A DNA stretch of 64,000 bases, taken from positions 1-64,000 of the forward strand of contig CAWHOS010000002.1 in the NCBI GenBank assembly GCA_963831105.1, in the 5' to 3' direction. The notes beneath the pieces were generated by a model. That model saw only the letters and a list, made by a program, of their open reading frames with translations. It was not told the DNA's origin and searched no databases. Shown one piece after another: positions 44,526-54,595 of this stretch. Numbering within the stretch: the first letter of the stretch is position 1; each line of letters begins with the position of its first letter. Source of the stretch: DATFQI01 sp963831105. GTDB lineage: Bacteria > Actinomycetota > Thermoleophilia > Solirubrobacterales > Solirubrobacteraceae. A program made the position numbers and the translations under genes.

Positions 44526-46014
44526 TGCTCTCCTCCGTCGTGGTGCCGCCGGGCAGTATCCCAGGGTCCTCTGCGGGCTGGGTCGTCGGCCCGAAGGCCA
44601 AGATCGCGACGTCGTCGCGCAGGCGTCCGTCGGACGCCGCGAGCACCGCCGCCTCGACGCGCTCGGCGACCGCGTCGGGGCTCAGGCCGCCGCACGTCTG
44701 CAGCAGCTCGGTGAGCTCGGCGGTGCCGAAGACCTCGGTGCGGTGGCGCCGTACCTCCGTGACGCCGTCCGTGTAGAGCACGAGCACGTCGCCCATCTCC
44801 AGCTCGACGGTCACGTCGGCCAGCAGCGGGTCGATGTCCGTGCCCAGCAGCGTGCCGAGCCGCCCGACCGGGTCCACGCTGCCGTCCGGGTGCACGACGA
44901 GCGGGAGCGGGTGGCCGCCGCAGGCCAGCTCGAGCCGCACGTGCTCGACCGCGACCTGCATGTGCGCGTAGGCGACGGTGATGAAGCGGTCGTCGGAGCG
45001 CTGGTCGCGCAGCGCGCGGTGCAGCAGCGTCAGCACGGCGCTGGGGGAGTGCTCGTAGGCCGCAGCGGCGCGCAGCGTGTGGCGCGCCAGCGCGGTGACC
45101 GCCGCGGCGTCGGGGCCCTTGCCCTGGACGTCGCCGATCAGCGCCGCGACGCCGCCGTCGCGCGCCTTGTAGAGGTCGTAGAAGTCGCCGCCGAGCTCGA
45201 TGTTCTCGCCCGCGGGGCGGAAGCGCACGGCGGCGCCCAGCCCGGGGATCTGGGGCAGCGCGCCGGGGCGCAGGCTGCGCTGCAGCGTGCGGGCGATCGT
45301 CCGCTCGCGGTCGTAGAGGCGGGCGTTGGAGATCGCGACGGAGGTCAGGCCGGCGAGCTGGTCGAGGATCGCCCGGTCGCGCGGGCTGAACTCCCGGCCG
45401 GCGCGGTCCACGACGTCGATCGCCCCCACGTCGCGGCCGCGGTCGCGCAGCTGCGCCGTCAGCCGCGACGGGTCGGGCAGGCCGGGCCCGAGCTCGGCCG
45501 GCGAGGTGGCCGTGAGCGGGCGCAGGCGCGCGTGGGAGGCCATGACGGCCACGCTGGCGCGGTCGACCGCCAGGATCCCGCGCGCGGCGTCGGCCGTCAG
45601 CTGCAGGATCTCCTGCACGGTCATCGAGGAGTTGATCGCCACGGACGCGTCGGCCAGCGCCCGCAGCTGCATCACGTGGTCGTGCTCGAGCCGCGCGACC
45701 TCCTGGACCTCGGTGTAGCCGCGGTGGACGCTCTCGAAGATCGACAGGCTCTCGCGCAGGAAGGCCTCGGCCGCCTGCAGCGTCGCGTCGTTGGCCGGGG
45801 CGGAGCCCGCCTCGAGCACGCCGCGCAGCGCGGCGTGATGGGCCTCGGCGAGATCGAGGACGCTCAGATGGGCGGCGACGGCCTCGCGCCCGAGGTCGTA
45901 GGCGGCGCCCAGGCCCTGCTCGCCGCGGTCGCGCAGATAGGCCGCGAACGCCGACGCGTAGCGCGATACGAGGTCGGGGGCGCCGTTGCCGGGGCCATCC
46001 TGCTGGACCGCCAC
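44518..46014 (-). CDS. rsbU: RsbU-like GAF-PP2C phosphatase (SpoIIE domain)
   Basis: 498 residues. The N-terminal 90 residues resemble the RsbT-binding domain of RsbU (FAAYLRDRGEQGLGAAYDLGREAVAAHLSVLDLAEAHHAAL). A GAF domain follows (LADASVAINSSMTVQEILQLTADAARGILAVDRASVAVM, GAIDVVDRAGREFSPRDRAILDQLAGLTSVAISNARL). The SpoIIE phosphatase ends it: GENIELGGDFYDLYKA, AALIGDVQGKGPDAAAVTAL, VLVLYTDGVTEVRR and LRDDVAILAFG. It would dephosphorylate an anti-anti-sigma factor once RsbT releases from the stressosome. First gene of the operon, overlapping rsbR by eight bases. The partner sigma/anti-sigma genes are not in the window. Confidence 0.87.
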   Translation of the reverse strand: MAVQQDGPGNGAPDLVSRYASAFAAYLRDRGEQGLGAAYDLGREAVAAHLSVLDLAEAHHAALRGVLEAGSAPANDATLQAAEAFLRESLSIFESVHRGYTEVQEVARLEHDHVMQLRALADASVAINSSMTVQEILQLTADAARGILAVDRASVAVMASHARLRPLTATSPAELGPGLPDPSRLTAQLRDRGRDVGAIDVVDRAGREFSPRDRAILDQLAGLTSVAISNARLYDRERTIARTLQRSLRPGALPQIPGLGAAVRFRPAGENIELGGDFYDLYKARDGGVAALIGDVQGKGPDAAAVTALARHTLRAAAAYEHSPSAVLTLLHRALRDQRSDDRFITVAYAHMQVAVEHVRLELACGGHPLPLVVHPDGSVDPVGRLGTLLGTDIDPLLADVTVELEMGDVLVLYTDGVTEVRRHRTEVFGTAELTELLQTCGGLSPDAVAERVEAAVLAASDGRLRDDVAILAFGPTTQPAEDPGILPGGTTTEESNG

Positions 46015-46048
46015 GGGCGGGACTCTATTGCGGCCGCAATGCGGACCG

Positions 46049-46282
46049 CTAGTGGTGGTGCTCGAGCGGCAGCGCGTCGATGTCGCGGCGCACGTCCGCG
46101 ATCCACCTGATTGTGGTCACCAGGAAGACCACGCCGGCGAGCGCGACGACGTACCACGAGAGCGTGATCGAGACGATCATGATCGCCAGGGCCGCGGCGT
46201 TGACGATCGGGATGATGCTCGGCTCGGGCATGTGGACCTCCTCGCCGGCGGGCGGGACGGTCCGGTTCTCGAGCTCGCTCAT
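46049..46282 (-). CDS. Small two-helix membrane protein of the oxidase operon
   Basis: 77 residues. Two hydrophobic segments, SIIPIVNAAALAIMIVSITLSWYVVALAGVVFLVTTIRWI, follow a short acidic N-terminus. This is the size and layout of the actinobacterial cytochrome c oxidase subunit IV (CtaF-like) or of similar accessory subunits. Its ATG overlaps the stop of the 35-residue gene before it. Ends in HHH. Assignment as oxidase subunit is by position and topology. Confidence 0.55.
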   Translation of the reverse strand: MSELENRTVPPAGEEVHMPEPSIIPIVNAAALAIMIVSITLSWYVVALAGVVFLVTTIRWIADVRRDIDALPLEHHH

Positions 46283-46386
46283 ACGTAGACCCAGGCGGCG
46301 ACGAACGTCAGGGCGAACATCAGCAGGCCGATCACCGAGGTGATGACGGCCGTGCGGAGGTTGCGGCGCGCGAGGCGGCGGTCCAT
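46279..46386 (-). CDS. 35-residue single-helix membrane microprotein
   Basis: MDRRLARRNLRTAVITS followed by the hydrophobic helix VIGLLMFALTFVAAWVYV; positively charged N-terminus, so probably inside-out orientation with the N-terminus in the cytoplasm. Stop overlaps the next start (ATGA), and it begins ten bases after the ctaB stop. This placement in a haem-copper oxidase operon suggests an oxidase microsubunit or assembly factor. Not recognised by sequence. Confidence 0.6.
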   Translation of the reverse strand: MDRRLARRNLRTAVITSVIGLLMFALTFVAAWVYV

Positions 46387-46396
46387 GGCCGTGATC

Positions 46397-49017
<2,621 letters not shown>

Positions 49018-49019
49018 GG

Positions 49020-49913
49020 CTACTGGGCGTTCTGCTGTTCGATCTCTTCGCGACGCTGGGCCGCCTGGTCGCGTGCGGTCTTGATCTCCTGCGCCTTGCG
49101 GTCCACCCAGGCCTTGTAGTCCGGGTAGCGCATGCCGACCACGCGGGCCAGCATGTTCGCGTGGTTGCGGCCGCAGAGCTCGGCGCACTGGCCCTCGAAG
49201 ACCACCTGGTCGGAACCCTCCGGGATCGCGGACTCGGGGATCTTGAACCACGTCTTGTTCACGTAGCCCGGCACGGCGTCCATCTTGCCGCCGAGCTTCG
49301 GGATCCACCACGAGTGCACGACGTCGTCGGCCGTGATGTCGAGCGTGACGGTCATGCCGACCGGGACGACCATGTCGACGTAGGAGAAGATGTCCTTCTC
49401 CGAGCGCGGGTACTGGTAGCGCCACACGTACTGCTGGCCGTCGACCGTGAGGTTGATGCTGGCGCTGCCCTTCGGCGGCTGCGGCTGGTCCGTGGAGGCG
49501 TAGAGCAAGTTGGACGCGGTGACCGGGTTGCCGTTCTCGTCGATGTCGGACGCCGGCGGGTTCTTGATGCCCGGCAGCGTGATGAACGTGAAGATCGTGA
49601 TGAAGACGAGGATCACGAAGGCGCCGACGGTCCAGCCGATCTCCAGGCGCGTGTTGCCGTGGATCTGGGCCGCGACCATGCTCCGCCGGGGCCGCGCGCG
49701 GTACTTGACCATCGCCCACAGCAGCGCGCCCGCCACGCCGATGAAGACGATCCAGGCGAGGATGAAGATCAGCAGGTAGAGCGTCCAGATCTTGTCCGCG
49801 TTCTCCGAGCCGCCCTTCTCCGGGAAGAAGATCCCGGCCTGCGCGGCGGCCGGCGCGAGGACGAGGCCCGCCAGGGCGGCCGTCAGGCCGCGGGTGAGGA
49901 GCGCCTTCAGCAT
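49020..49913 (-). CDS. ctaC: Cytochrome c oxidase subunit II
   Basis: 297 residues. Signal peptide MLKALLTRGLTAALAGLVLAPAAAQA, two helices (WTLYLLIFILAWIVFIGVAGALLWAMVKY; IGWTVGAFVILVFITIFTFITL), then the cupredoxin domain with QYVWRYQYP, DVVHSWWIPKLGGKMDAVPG and the CuA motif CAELCGRNHANM. Longer C-terminal helix (AQEIKTARDQAAQRREEIEQQ) than the paralogue at 40851. Pairs with the A1-type ctaD. Start 49913 chosen for the signal peptide; a strong ribosome binding site is not evident. Confidence 0.92.
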   Translation of the reverse strand: MLKALLTRGLTAALAGLVLAPAAAQAGIFFPEKGGSENADKIWTLYLLIFILAWIVFIGVAGALLWAMVKYRARPRRSMVAAQIHGNTRLEIGWTVGAFVILVFITIFTFITLPGIKNPPASDIDENGNPVTASNLLYASTDQPQPPKGSASINLTVDGQQYVWRYQYPRSEKDIFSYVDMVVPVGMTVTLDITADDVVHSWWIPKLGGKMDAVPGYVNKTWFKIPESAIPEGSDQVVFEGQCAELCGRNHANMLARVVGMRYPDYKAWVDRKAQEIKTARDQAAQRREEIEQQNAQ

Positions 49914-49963
49914 GCGGCGGCGGAGTATATGGAGCACGGAGGCCGGAGAGGGCTGTGGAGGCG

Positions 49964-50755
49964 TCAGTTCCCGCCGAACGCGGGCGGCCGCTTCTCCAGG
50001 AAGGCCTGCACGCCCTCCAGGAAGTCGCCGCTCTCCGCGGATTCCTGCTGGATCTCGGCCTCCAGCGCCAACTGGTCGTCCATCCGACCGTAGAGCCAGG
50101 CGTTGAGCTGGCGCTTGGTGCCGGCGTAGGAGCGGGTCGGGCCGGTCGCCAGGCGCTCGGCGAGCGCGTCGACCTCCGCCTCGAAGTCCTCGTCGGCCGC
50201 GACGCGGTTGATCAGGCCCCACTCGAGCGCCTGGCGGGCGCTCACGCGCTCCCCGAGCATCGCCATCTCGGTGGCGCGTGCGAAGCCGACGCGCTCGGGC
50301 ACGAACAGCGACGAGCCGCCGTCGGGCACGAGCCCGATGTTCACGAAGGCCAGCAGGAAGTAGGCGCTCTCGCGCGCGATCACGAGGTCGGCGGCGAGCG
50401 CCAGCGAGAGCCCGATCCCGACCGCGGGACCGTTGACGGCCGCCAGGACGGGCTTCGGCATCCGGCGGATCCCCGTGATGATCGGGTGGTAGCGCTCGGT
50501 CAGCGCCGTGTGGACGTCAGGGCGCCCGGCCGGCGTCGGGTCGAAGCCCGCCTTGAGGTCGGCGCCCGAGGAGAACGCCCGACCGGCGCCCGTGATCACC
50601 ACGGCGCGGACCTCGTCGTCGGCGCCCGCCTTCTCGACCGCGTCCCGCAGGTCGAGGCCGAACTGGGTGTTCCAGGCGTTCATCGCCTCGGGGCGGTTCA
50701 GCGTGATGCGCAGCTCGGCGCCGCGCCGCTGCACCTGCACGGTCTCGTAGTCCAT
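49964..50755 (-). CDS. Enoyl-CoA hydratase/isomerase family protein
   Basis: 263 residues of the crotonase fold. ELRITLNRPEAMNAWNTQ, VVITGAGRAFSSGADLK (first oxyanion-hole strand), VLAAVNGPAVGIGLSLALAADLVIARESAYFLLAFVNIGLVPDGGSSLFVPERVG with the acidic residue region, and LYGRMDDQLALEAEIQQ near the end. Both oxyanion-hole motifs are intact. Hydrates enoyl-CoA in beta-oxidation or a similar pathway; exact substrate unknown. Divergent from the cyclotransferase gene with 20 bases between starts. Confidence 0.88.
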   Translation of the reverse strand: MDYETVQVQRRGAELRITLNRPEAMNAWNTQFGLDLRDAVEKAGADDEVRAVVITGAGRAFSSGADLKAGFDPTPAGRPDVHTALTERYHPIITGIRRMPKPVLAAVNGPAVGIGLSLALAADLVIARESAYFLLAFVNIGLVPDGGSSLFVPERVGFARATEMAMLGERVSARQALEWGLINRVAADEDFEAEVDALAERLATGPTRSYAGTKRQLNAWLYGRMDDQLALEAEIQQESAESGDFLEGVQAFLEKRPPAFGGN

Positions 50756-50774
50756 GGGGCGCGATCCTACGGGG

Positions 50775-51303
50775 ATGGGCCGCGCGTTCGTCTTCGGCTA
50801 CGGGTCGCTGTTGGAGGCCGGCGACGGCCGCCCGTGCCGCCTGCCGGGCCATCGCCGGGTGTGGGGCGTGGCGATGGACAACCGCCGCACGCTGCCCGGC
50901 TACAAGTACTACCTGGAGCCGGACGGCTCCCGGCCGGAGGTGTTCGTGGCCTTCCTGGACCTCGTGCGCGAGCCCGGCGCGGCGGTCGACGGCGTCGTCT
51001 TCGAGGTCCCCGACCTCGGCGCAGTGGACGCGCGCGAGCGCAACTACGCGCGCGTGGAGGTGACCGGCTCGCTCGAGGCCGACCTCGGCGGGCCCGTCTG
51101 GGCCTACTCCGGGCTCGGCGAGGCGCGCGAGCGCTACGCCCGCGCCCGCGCGGCGGGGAGCGCGGTCGTCGCGCGCGCGTACCTGGAGGGCGTGCGGGCG
51201 GGGTTCGCGGCGCACGGGCTGGCGTTCGAGCACCGTGCCCGAGGTCCCGGTCGTGGATCTCGACCGGGTCGACGTGCCTTCGAACGTCGACGGCGCTGGG
51301 TAG
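50775..51303 (+). CDS. Gamma-glutamylcyclotransferase-like protein (frameshift near the end)
   Basis: FVFGYGSLLEAGDG is the characteristic N-terminal loop of the GGCT fold, followed by RVWGVAMDNRRTLPGYKYYL, VFVAFLDLVREPG, VDGVVFEVPDLGAVDARERNYARVEV (contains the catalytic Glu region DARERNY). About 175 residues. A frameshift near 51,235 hides the natural end, which in the neighbouring frame reads TVPEVPVVDLDRVDVPSN, stopping at TAG 51301-51303, and that TAG lies in the left arm of repeat copy B. Role in glutathione-type or gamma-glutamyl amide metabolism is inferred from the fold. Confidence 0.78.
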
Positions 51304-51430
51304 GGAGGTGGAGGAGCCGGCCGGTCCGGGGCCGCCATGCACCGAGATCCCTCTCAGGCCTCATTACGGGGCCTGAGAGGGATCTCACCGATCAGGCCGG
51401 CTCCCTCGCTCCCCGTACCCAGCGCCGTTG
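51281..51430. repeat. Inverted-repeat element, copy B
   Basis: Outer arms: CGAACGTCGACGGCGCTGGG with TAGGGAGG on the left, and on the right the inverted counterpart ending CCCAGCGCCGTTG. Next to the outer arms, GGAGCCGGCC pairs with GGCCGGCTCC. At the centre a perfect 17-bp stem, GAGATCCCTCTCAGGCC (51344-51360) with its complement at 51370-51386, encloses a nine-base loop. Outer arms match copy A at 23331-23515, the inner hairpin does not. The left arm supplies the stop codon of the cyclotransferase gene. Confidence 0.7.
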
Positions 51431-51479
51431 CCCTTCCTCACGGACACTGTCCACCGCCGCAGATAGACTCGCCCGCGCC

Positions 51480-52412
51480 GTGCGCCTGTCCACCGCCATC
51501 CGCGTGGCCGCGGGTGCGGCCCTCGTCGCCGGGATCGCCGCGCCCCTCGCCCGCCGGCGGCTCAAGCTCCCCCCTCCCGTCGTCACGGGGACCGCGGCCC
51601 TGGCCCCGCTCGCCCTCTGCGTGCTCGTCCCGCGCTCGCGCGCGCGTGATGCTGGGACGTGCCTGCTGCAGATGTGGGCCTATGTGGCCACGTACGAGAT
51701 GCCCAACGACGATCCGGAGGCGCTCGAGCGCCGGGTCCGGGTCCGCTATCCCGTGCGCGCCGACAAGACGCTCGGGCTCGGCACGACGCCGACGCTGCGC
51801 CTCCAGCGCGCGCTCGCGACCCCGGGCAGCTTCCGCGCCTGGGAGAAGGTGCTCGTCTGGTCGCACTGGCTGTGGTTCCTGTTCCCGCACGGGACCGTCG
51901 CGTACCTGCTGCTGCGCCGGCCCGAGCACTTCCCGCGCGGCGCCGCGCAGATCTACGCGACGTTCGATCTCGGACTGATCGGCTACTGGGCCATCCCGAC
52001 CGCCCCGCCCTGGTACGCCGCGGCCCAGGGCCTGATGGCCGACGGCCGCACGCCGGAGCTGCGGCGGATGATGGTCGAATACGGTGAGCAGTTCTGGAAG
52101 TCCGGGTGGGCGCCTCTGTACGGTTTCCTGGGAGGCAATCCACTCGCTGCCATGCCGTCACTGCACTTCGCCACCTCCGTGACGGCGGCCCACGTGCTCT
52201 CCGACAGTCGTGCTGCCGCCGCGCCGTTGGCATGGGCATACGCGGCGACGCTGGGGCTCGCGCTCGTCTACCTGGGCGAGCACTACGTCGTCGACCTCGC
52301 CGCCGGCCTGACGCTCGCCGAGGGGGTGCGGCGGGGCAGCCCGGCCGCCGCCCCGCTCGCGCGGGGGGTGAGCAGCGCCGTCCGCTCCCTCGAACGGAGG
52401 GCGGCGGCGTGA
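51480..52412 (+). CDS. PAP2-superfamily membrane phosphatase
   Basis: 310 residues. Five or six hydrophobic helices; the phosphatase motif is spread as in the family: KSGWAPLYGFLGGNPLAAMPSLHFATSVTAA (PSLH core) and LGEHYVVDLAAGLTLAE (HxxxD). An N-terminal motif with Lys/Arg (RVRVRYPVRADKTLGLGTTPTL) replaces the usual KxxxxxxRP and matches inositol-phosphorylceramide-synthase-like members. Likely dephosphorylates a lipid phosphate at the membrane. GTG start. Stop overlaps the next gene by four bases (GTGA). Confidence 0.82.
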   Translation: MRLSTAIRVAAGAALVAGIAAPLARRRLKLPPPVVTGTAALAPLALCVLVPRSRARDAGTCLLQMWAYVATYEMPNDDPEALERRVRVRYPVRADKTLGLGTTPTLRLQRALATPGSFRAWEKVLVWSHWLWFLFPHGTVAYLLLRRPEHFPRGAAQIYATFDLGLIGYWAIPTAPPWYAAAQGLMADGRTPELRRMMVEYGEQFWKSGWAPLYGFLGGNPLAAMPSLHFATSVTAAHVLSDSRAAAAPLAWAYAATLGLALVYLGEHYVVDLAAGLTLAEGVRRGSPAAAPLARGVSSAVRSLERRAAA

Positions 52413-53563
52413 GCGACATGAGCAGGACCCGCCCGCCCGGCTCCCACGACGACGACGACGTGCTGCGCGACCCCGATCTCGAGCCGCTGGAGCTCGAGGA
52501 GTCCGAGGAGGACGAGGACCACGGCCTCGAGATCAACCGCCGCAGCGTGCTCGGGCTCGGGCTGTTCCTGCTGCTCTCGATCGCCGCGATGTACTTCCTG
52601 CTGCCGCAGCTCGCGGGCCTCGAGGACACGTGGCGCAGGATCGAGGACGGCAGCCCCTACTGGATGATCGTGGCGCTGCTGTTCGCGTGCGGGATGTTCT
52701 TCGGCTACGTCGCGATGTTCCGCGGCATCTTCATCAACGCCGGCACGACCCGCATCGACTGGCGCGCCAGCTACCAGATCACGATGGCCGGCCTGGCCGC
52801 GTCGCGGATCTTCGCCGCCGGCGGCGCCGGCGGGCTCGTGCTGACCGCGTGGGCGCTGCGGCGCTCAGGGATGCCCAAGCGGGTCGTGGCCGACAAGACG
52901 CTGACGTTCCTGATCCTCACCTACCTGCCCTACATGGCCGCCCTGATCATCTGCGGCCTCGGGCTGCGGCTCGGGATCTTCAACGGGCCGGCGCCGTTCG
53001 GCCTCACCGTCGTGCCGGCGATCATCGCGGTGATCCTCACCGGGCTCGGCGTCGCCACGGCGCTCGTGCCGACCGACCTCCAGCACCGCCTGGAGGGATT
53101 CGCGCGCGGGCACGGGCGGCTGGGGCGCTGGGCGCAGCGGCTCGCCAACCTCCCCGCCGCCGCGTCGGCCGGGATGCGCGACGCGCTGCGGCACCTGCGC
53201 CACCCCGACCCCGCGCTGTTCGGCGCGATCCTGTTCTGGGCCTGCCAGGTCGGCGTGCTGTGGGCGGCGTTCCACGCGTTCGGCGGCGCTCCGCCGCTCG
53301 CCGTGCTCACGCAGGCCTTCTTCGTGGGGATGTTCGGCAACCTGCTGCCGATGCCGGGCGGCGTCGGCGGCGTCGAAGGCGGCATGATCGCTGCGCTGGC
53401 GGCGTTCGAGGTCGACGCGGGGCAGGCGGTCGTGGCCGTCCTGCTGTTCCGGGCGATGACCTTCTGGCTGCCGCTGATCCCGGGCGTGATCGCCTACTTC
53501 CAGCTGCGCAAGACGGTGGAGCGCTGGAGGATCGAGCTACACTCACTATACAAAGTGAAGTAA
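52409..53563 (+). CDS. Lysylphosphatidylglycerol-synthase-like membrane protein (UPF0104)
   Basis: 384 residues. A very acidic N-terminus (EPLELEESEEDEDHG) precedes eight hydrophobic helices, among them SVLGLGLFLLLSIAAMYFLL, MIVALLFACGMFFGYVAMFRGIFI and LTQAFFVGMFGNLLPMPGGVGGVEGGMIAALAAFEV. The PMPGGVGGVEG loop is the signature of the LPG_synthase_TM family, which flips or modifies lipids. The aminoacyl-transferase domain of MprF is absent, so only the membrane part is present. GTG start overlaps the PAP2 stop. Confidence 0.85.
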   Translation: MSDMSRTRPPGSHDDDDVLRDPDLEPLELEESEEDEDHGLEINRRSVLGLGLFLLLSIAAMYFLLPQLAGLEDTWRRIEDGSPYWMIVALLFACGMFFGYVAMFRGIFINAGTTRIDWRASYQITMAGLAASRIFAAGGAGGLVLTAWALRRSGMPKRVVADKTLTFLILTYLPYMAALIICGLGLRLGIFNGPAPFGLTVVPAIIAVILTGLGVATALVPTDLQHRLEGFARGHGRLGRWAQRLANLPAAASAGMRDALRHLRHPDPALFGAILFWACQVGVLWAAFHAFGGAPPLAVLTQAFFVGMFGNLLPMPGGVGGVEGGMIAALAAFEVDAGQAVVAVLLFRAMTFWLPLIPGVIAYFQLRKTVERWRIELHSLYKVK

Positions 53564-53578
53564 GGACGAGAGAGAGCG

Positions 53579-54592
53579 ATGCCCGACATCGAGAACGTGA
53601 TCATCATCGGCAGCGGCCCGGCCGGGTACACGGCCGCGCTGTACACCGCCAGAGCCAATCTGAACCCGCTCGTGATCGAGGGGTTCCTCTGGGGCGGGCT
53701 GCTGCAGCAGACCACGGACGTCGAGAACTACCCGGGCTACCCGCAGGGCGTGATGGGGCCGCAGATGATGCAGGACCTGCGCGACCAGGCCGAGCGCTTC
53801 GGCACGCGCTTCATCACCGAGAACGCGACCCGCCTGGTGCCCGGCGAGGACGGCGAGCCCCACACGGTCTACATCGACGACGAGGTCTACAAGGCCCGCG
53901 CCGTCGTGCTCGCCATGGGCGCCGAGCACAAGAAGCTCTGCGTGCCGGGCGAGGAGGAGCTCGGCGGCCGCGGCGTGTCCTACTGCGCGACCTGCGACGC
54001 CGCGTTCTTCAAGGACCGCGCGACGATCATCGTCGGCGGCGGCGACTCCGCGATGGAGGAGGCGATCTTCCTCGCCAAGTTCTCCTCGAAGGTCGTGATC
54101 GTGCACCGGCGCGACGAGTTCCGCGCGTCGAAGATCATGCTCGAGCGCGCGCGCTCGACGGAGAACATCGAGTTCAAGACGCCGTTCGTCGTCGAGGAAT
54201 TCCTCGCGGGCGACGCCGGCGCCCTGGACCGCGCGCGGCTGCGCAACGCGGAGACGGGCGAGACCGAGGAGCTGCCGATGGACGGCGCCTTCATCGCGAT
54301 CGGCCACGAGCCGCAGTCGGAGATCGTCGACGGCCTCGTCGACACCGACGACGATGGCTACGTCATCACCGAGGGCAAGTCCACGCGGACCAACCTCCCG
54401 GGCATCTTCGCCGCCGGCGATCTGGTCGACCACACCTACCGCCAGGCGATCACGGCCGCCGGCTCGGGCTGTCAGGCCGCGCTGGACGCCGAGTGGTACC
54501 TGCGCGACAACCCGGCGGTCCCGACGCCCGCGGCGCTCGAGGGCACGGGCGACCTCGCCGAGCAGCAGTGGGCGCCGAGCGCCCGCTCGTAG
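53579..54592 (+). CDS. trxB: Thioredoxin-disulfide reductase
   Basis: 337 residues. FAD site VIIIGSGPAGYTAALYTARA, redox-active disulfide in YCATCDAAF, NADPH site TIIVGGGDSAMEEAIFLA with HRRDEFRASKIM, and GIFAAGDLVDHTYRQAITAAGSGCQAALDAE. Reduces thioredoxin with NADPH. Follows a short leader with AGGACGAGAGAGAG before ATG 53579. No thioredoxin gene is adjacent. Confidence 0.95.
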   Translation: MPDIENVIIIGSGPAGYTAALYTARANLNPLVIEGFLWGGLLQQTTDVENYPGYPQGVMGPQMMQDLRDQAERFGTRFITENATRLVPGEDGEPHTVYIDDEVYKARAVVLAMGAEHKKLCVPGEEELGGRGVSYCATCDAAFFKDRATIIVGGGDSAMEEAIFLAKFSSKVVIVHRRDEFRASKIMLERARSTENIEFKTPFVVEEFLAGDAGALDRARLRNAETGETEELPMDGAFIAIGHEPQSEIVDGLVDTDDDGYVITEGKSTRTNLPGIFAAGDLVDHTYRQAITAAGSGCQAALDAEWYLRDNPAVPTPAALEGTGDLAEQQWAPSARS

Positions 54593-54595
54593 TAG

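Noticed and set aside
51442..51452. Palindrome GGACACTGTCC upstream of the PAP2 gene as an operator
   Set aside because: Too short, single copy, and no regulator nearby; chance occurrence is likely at this GC content.
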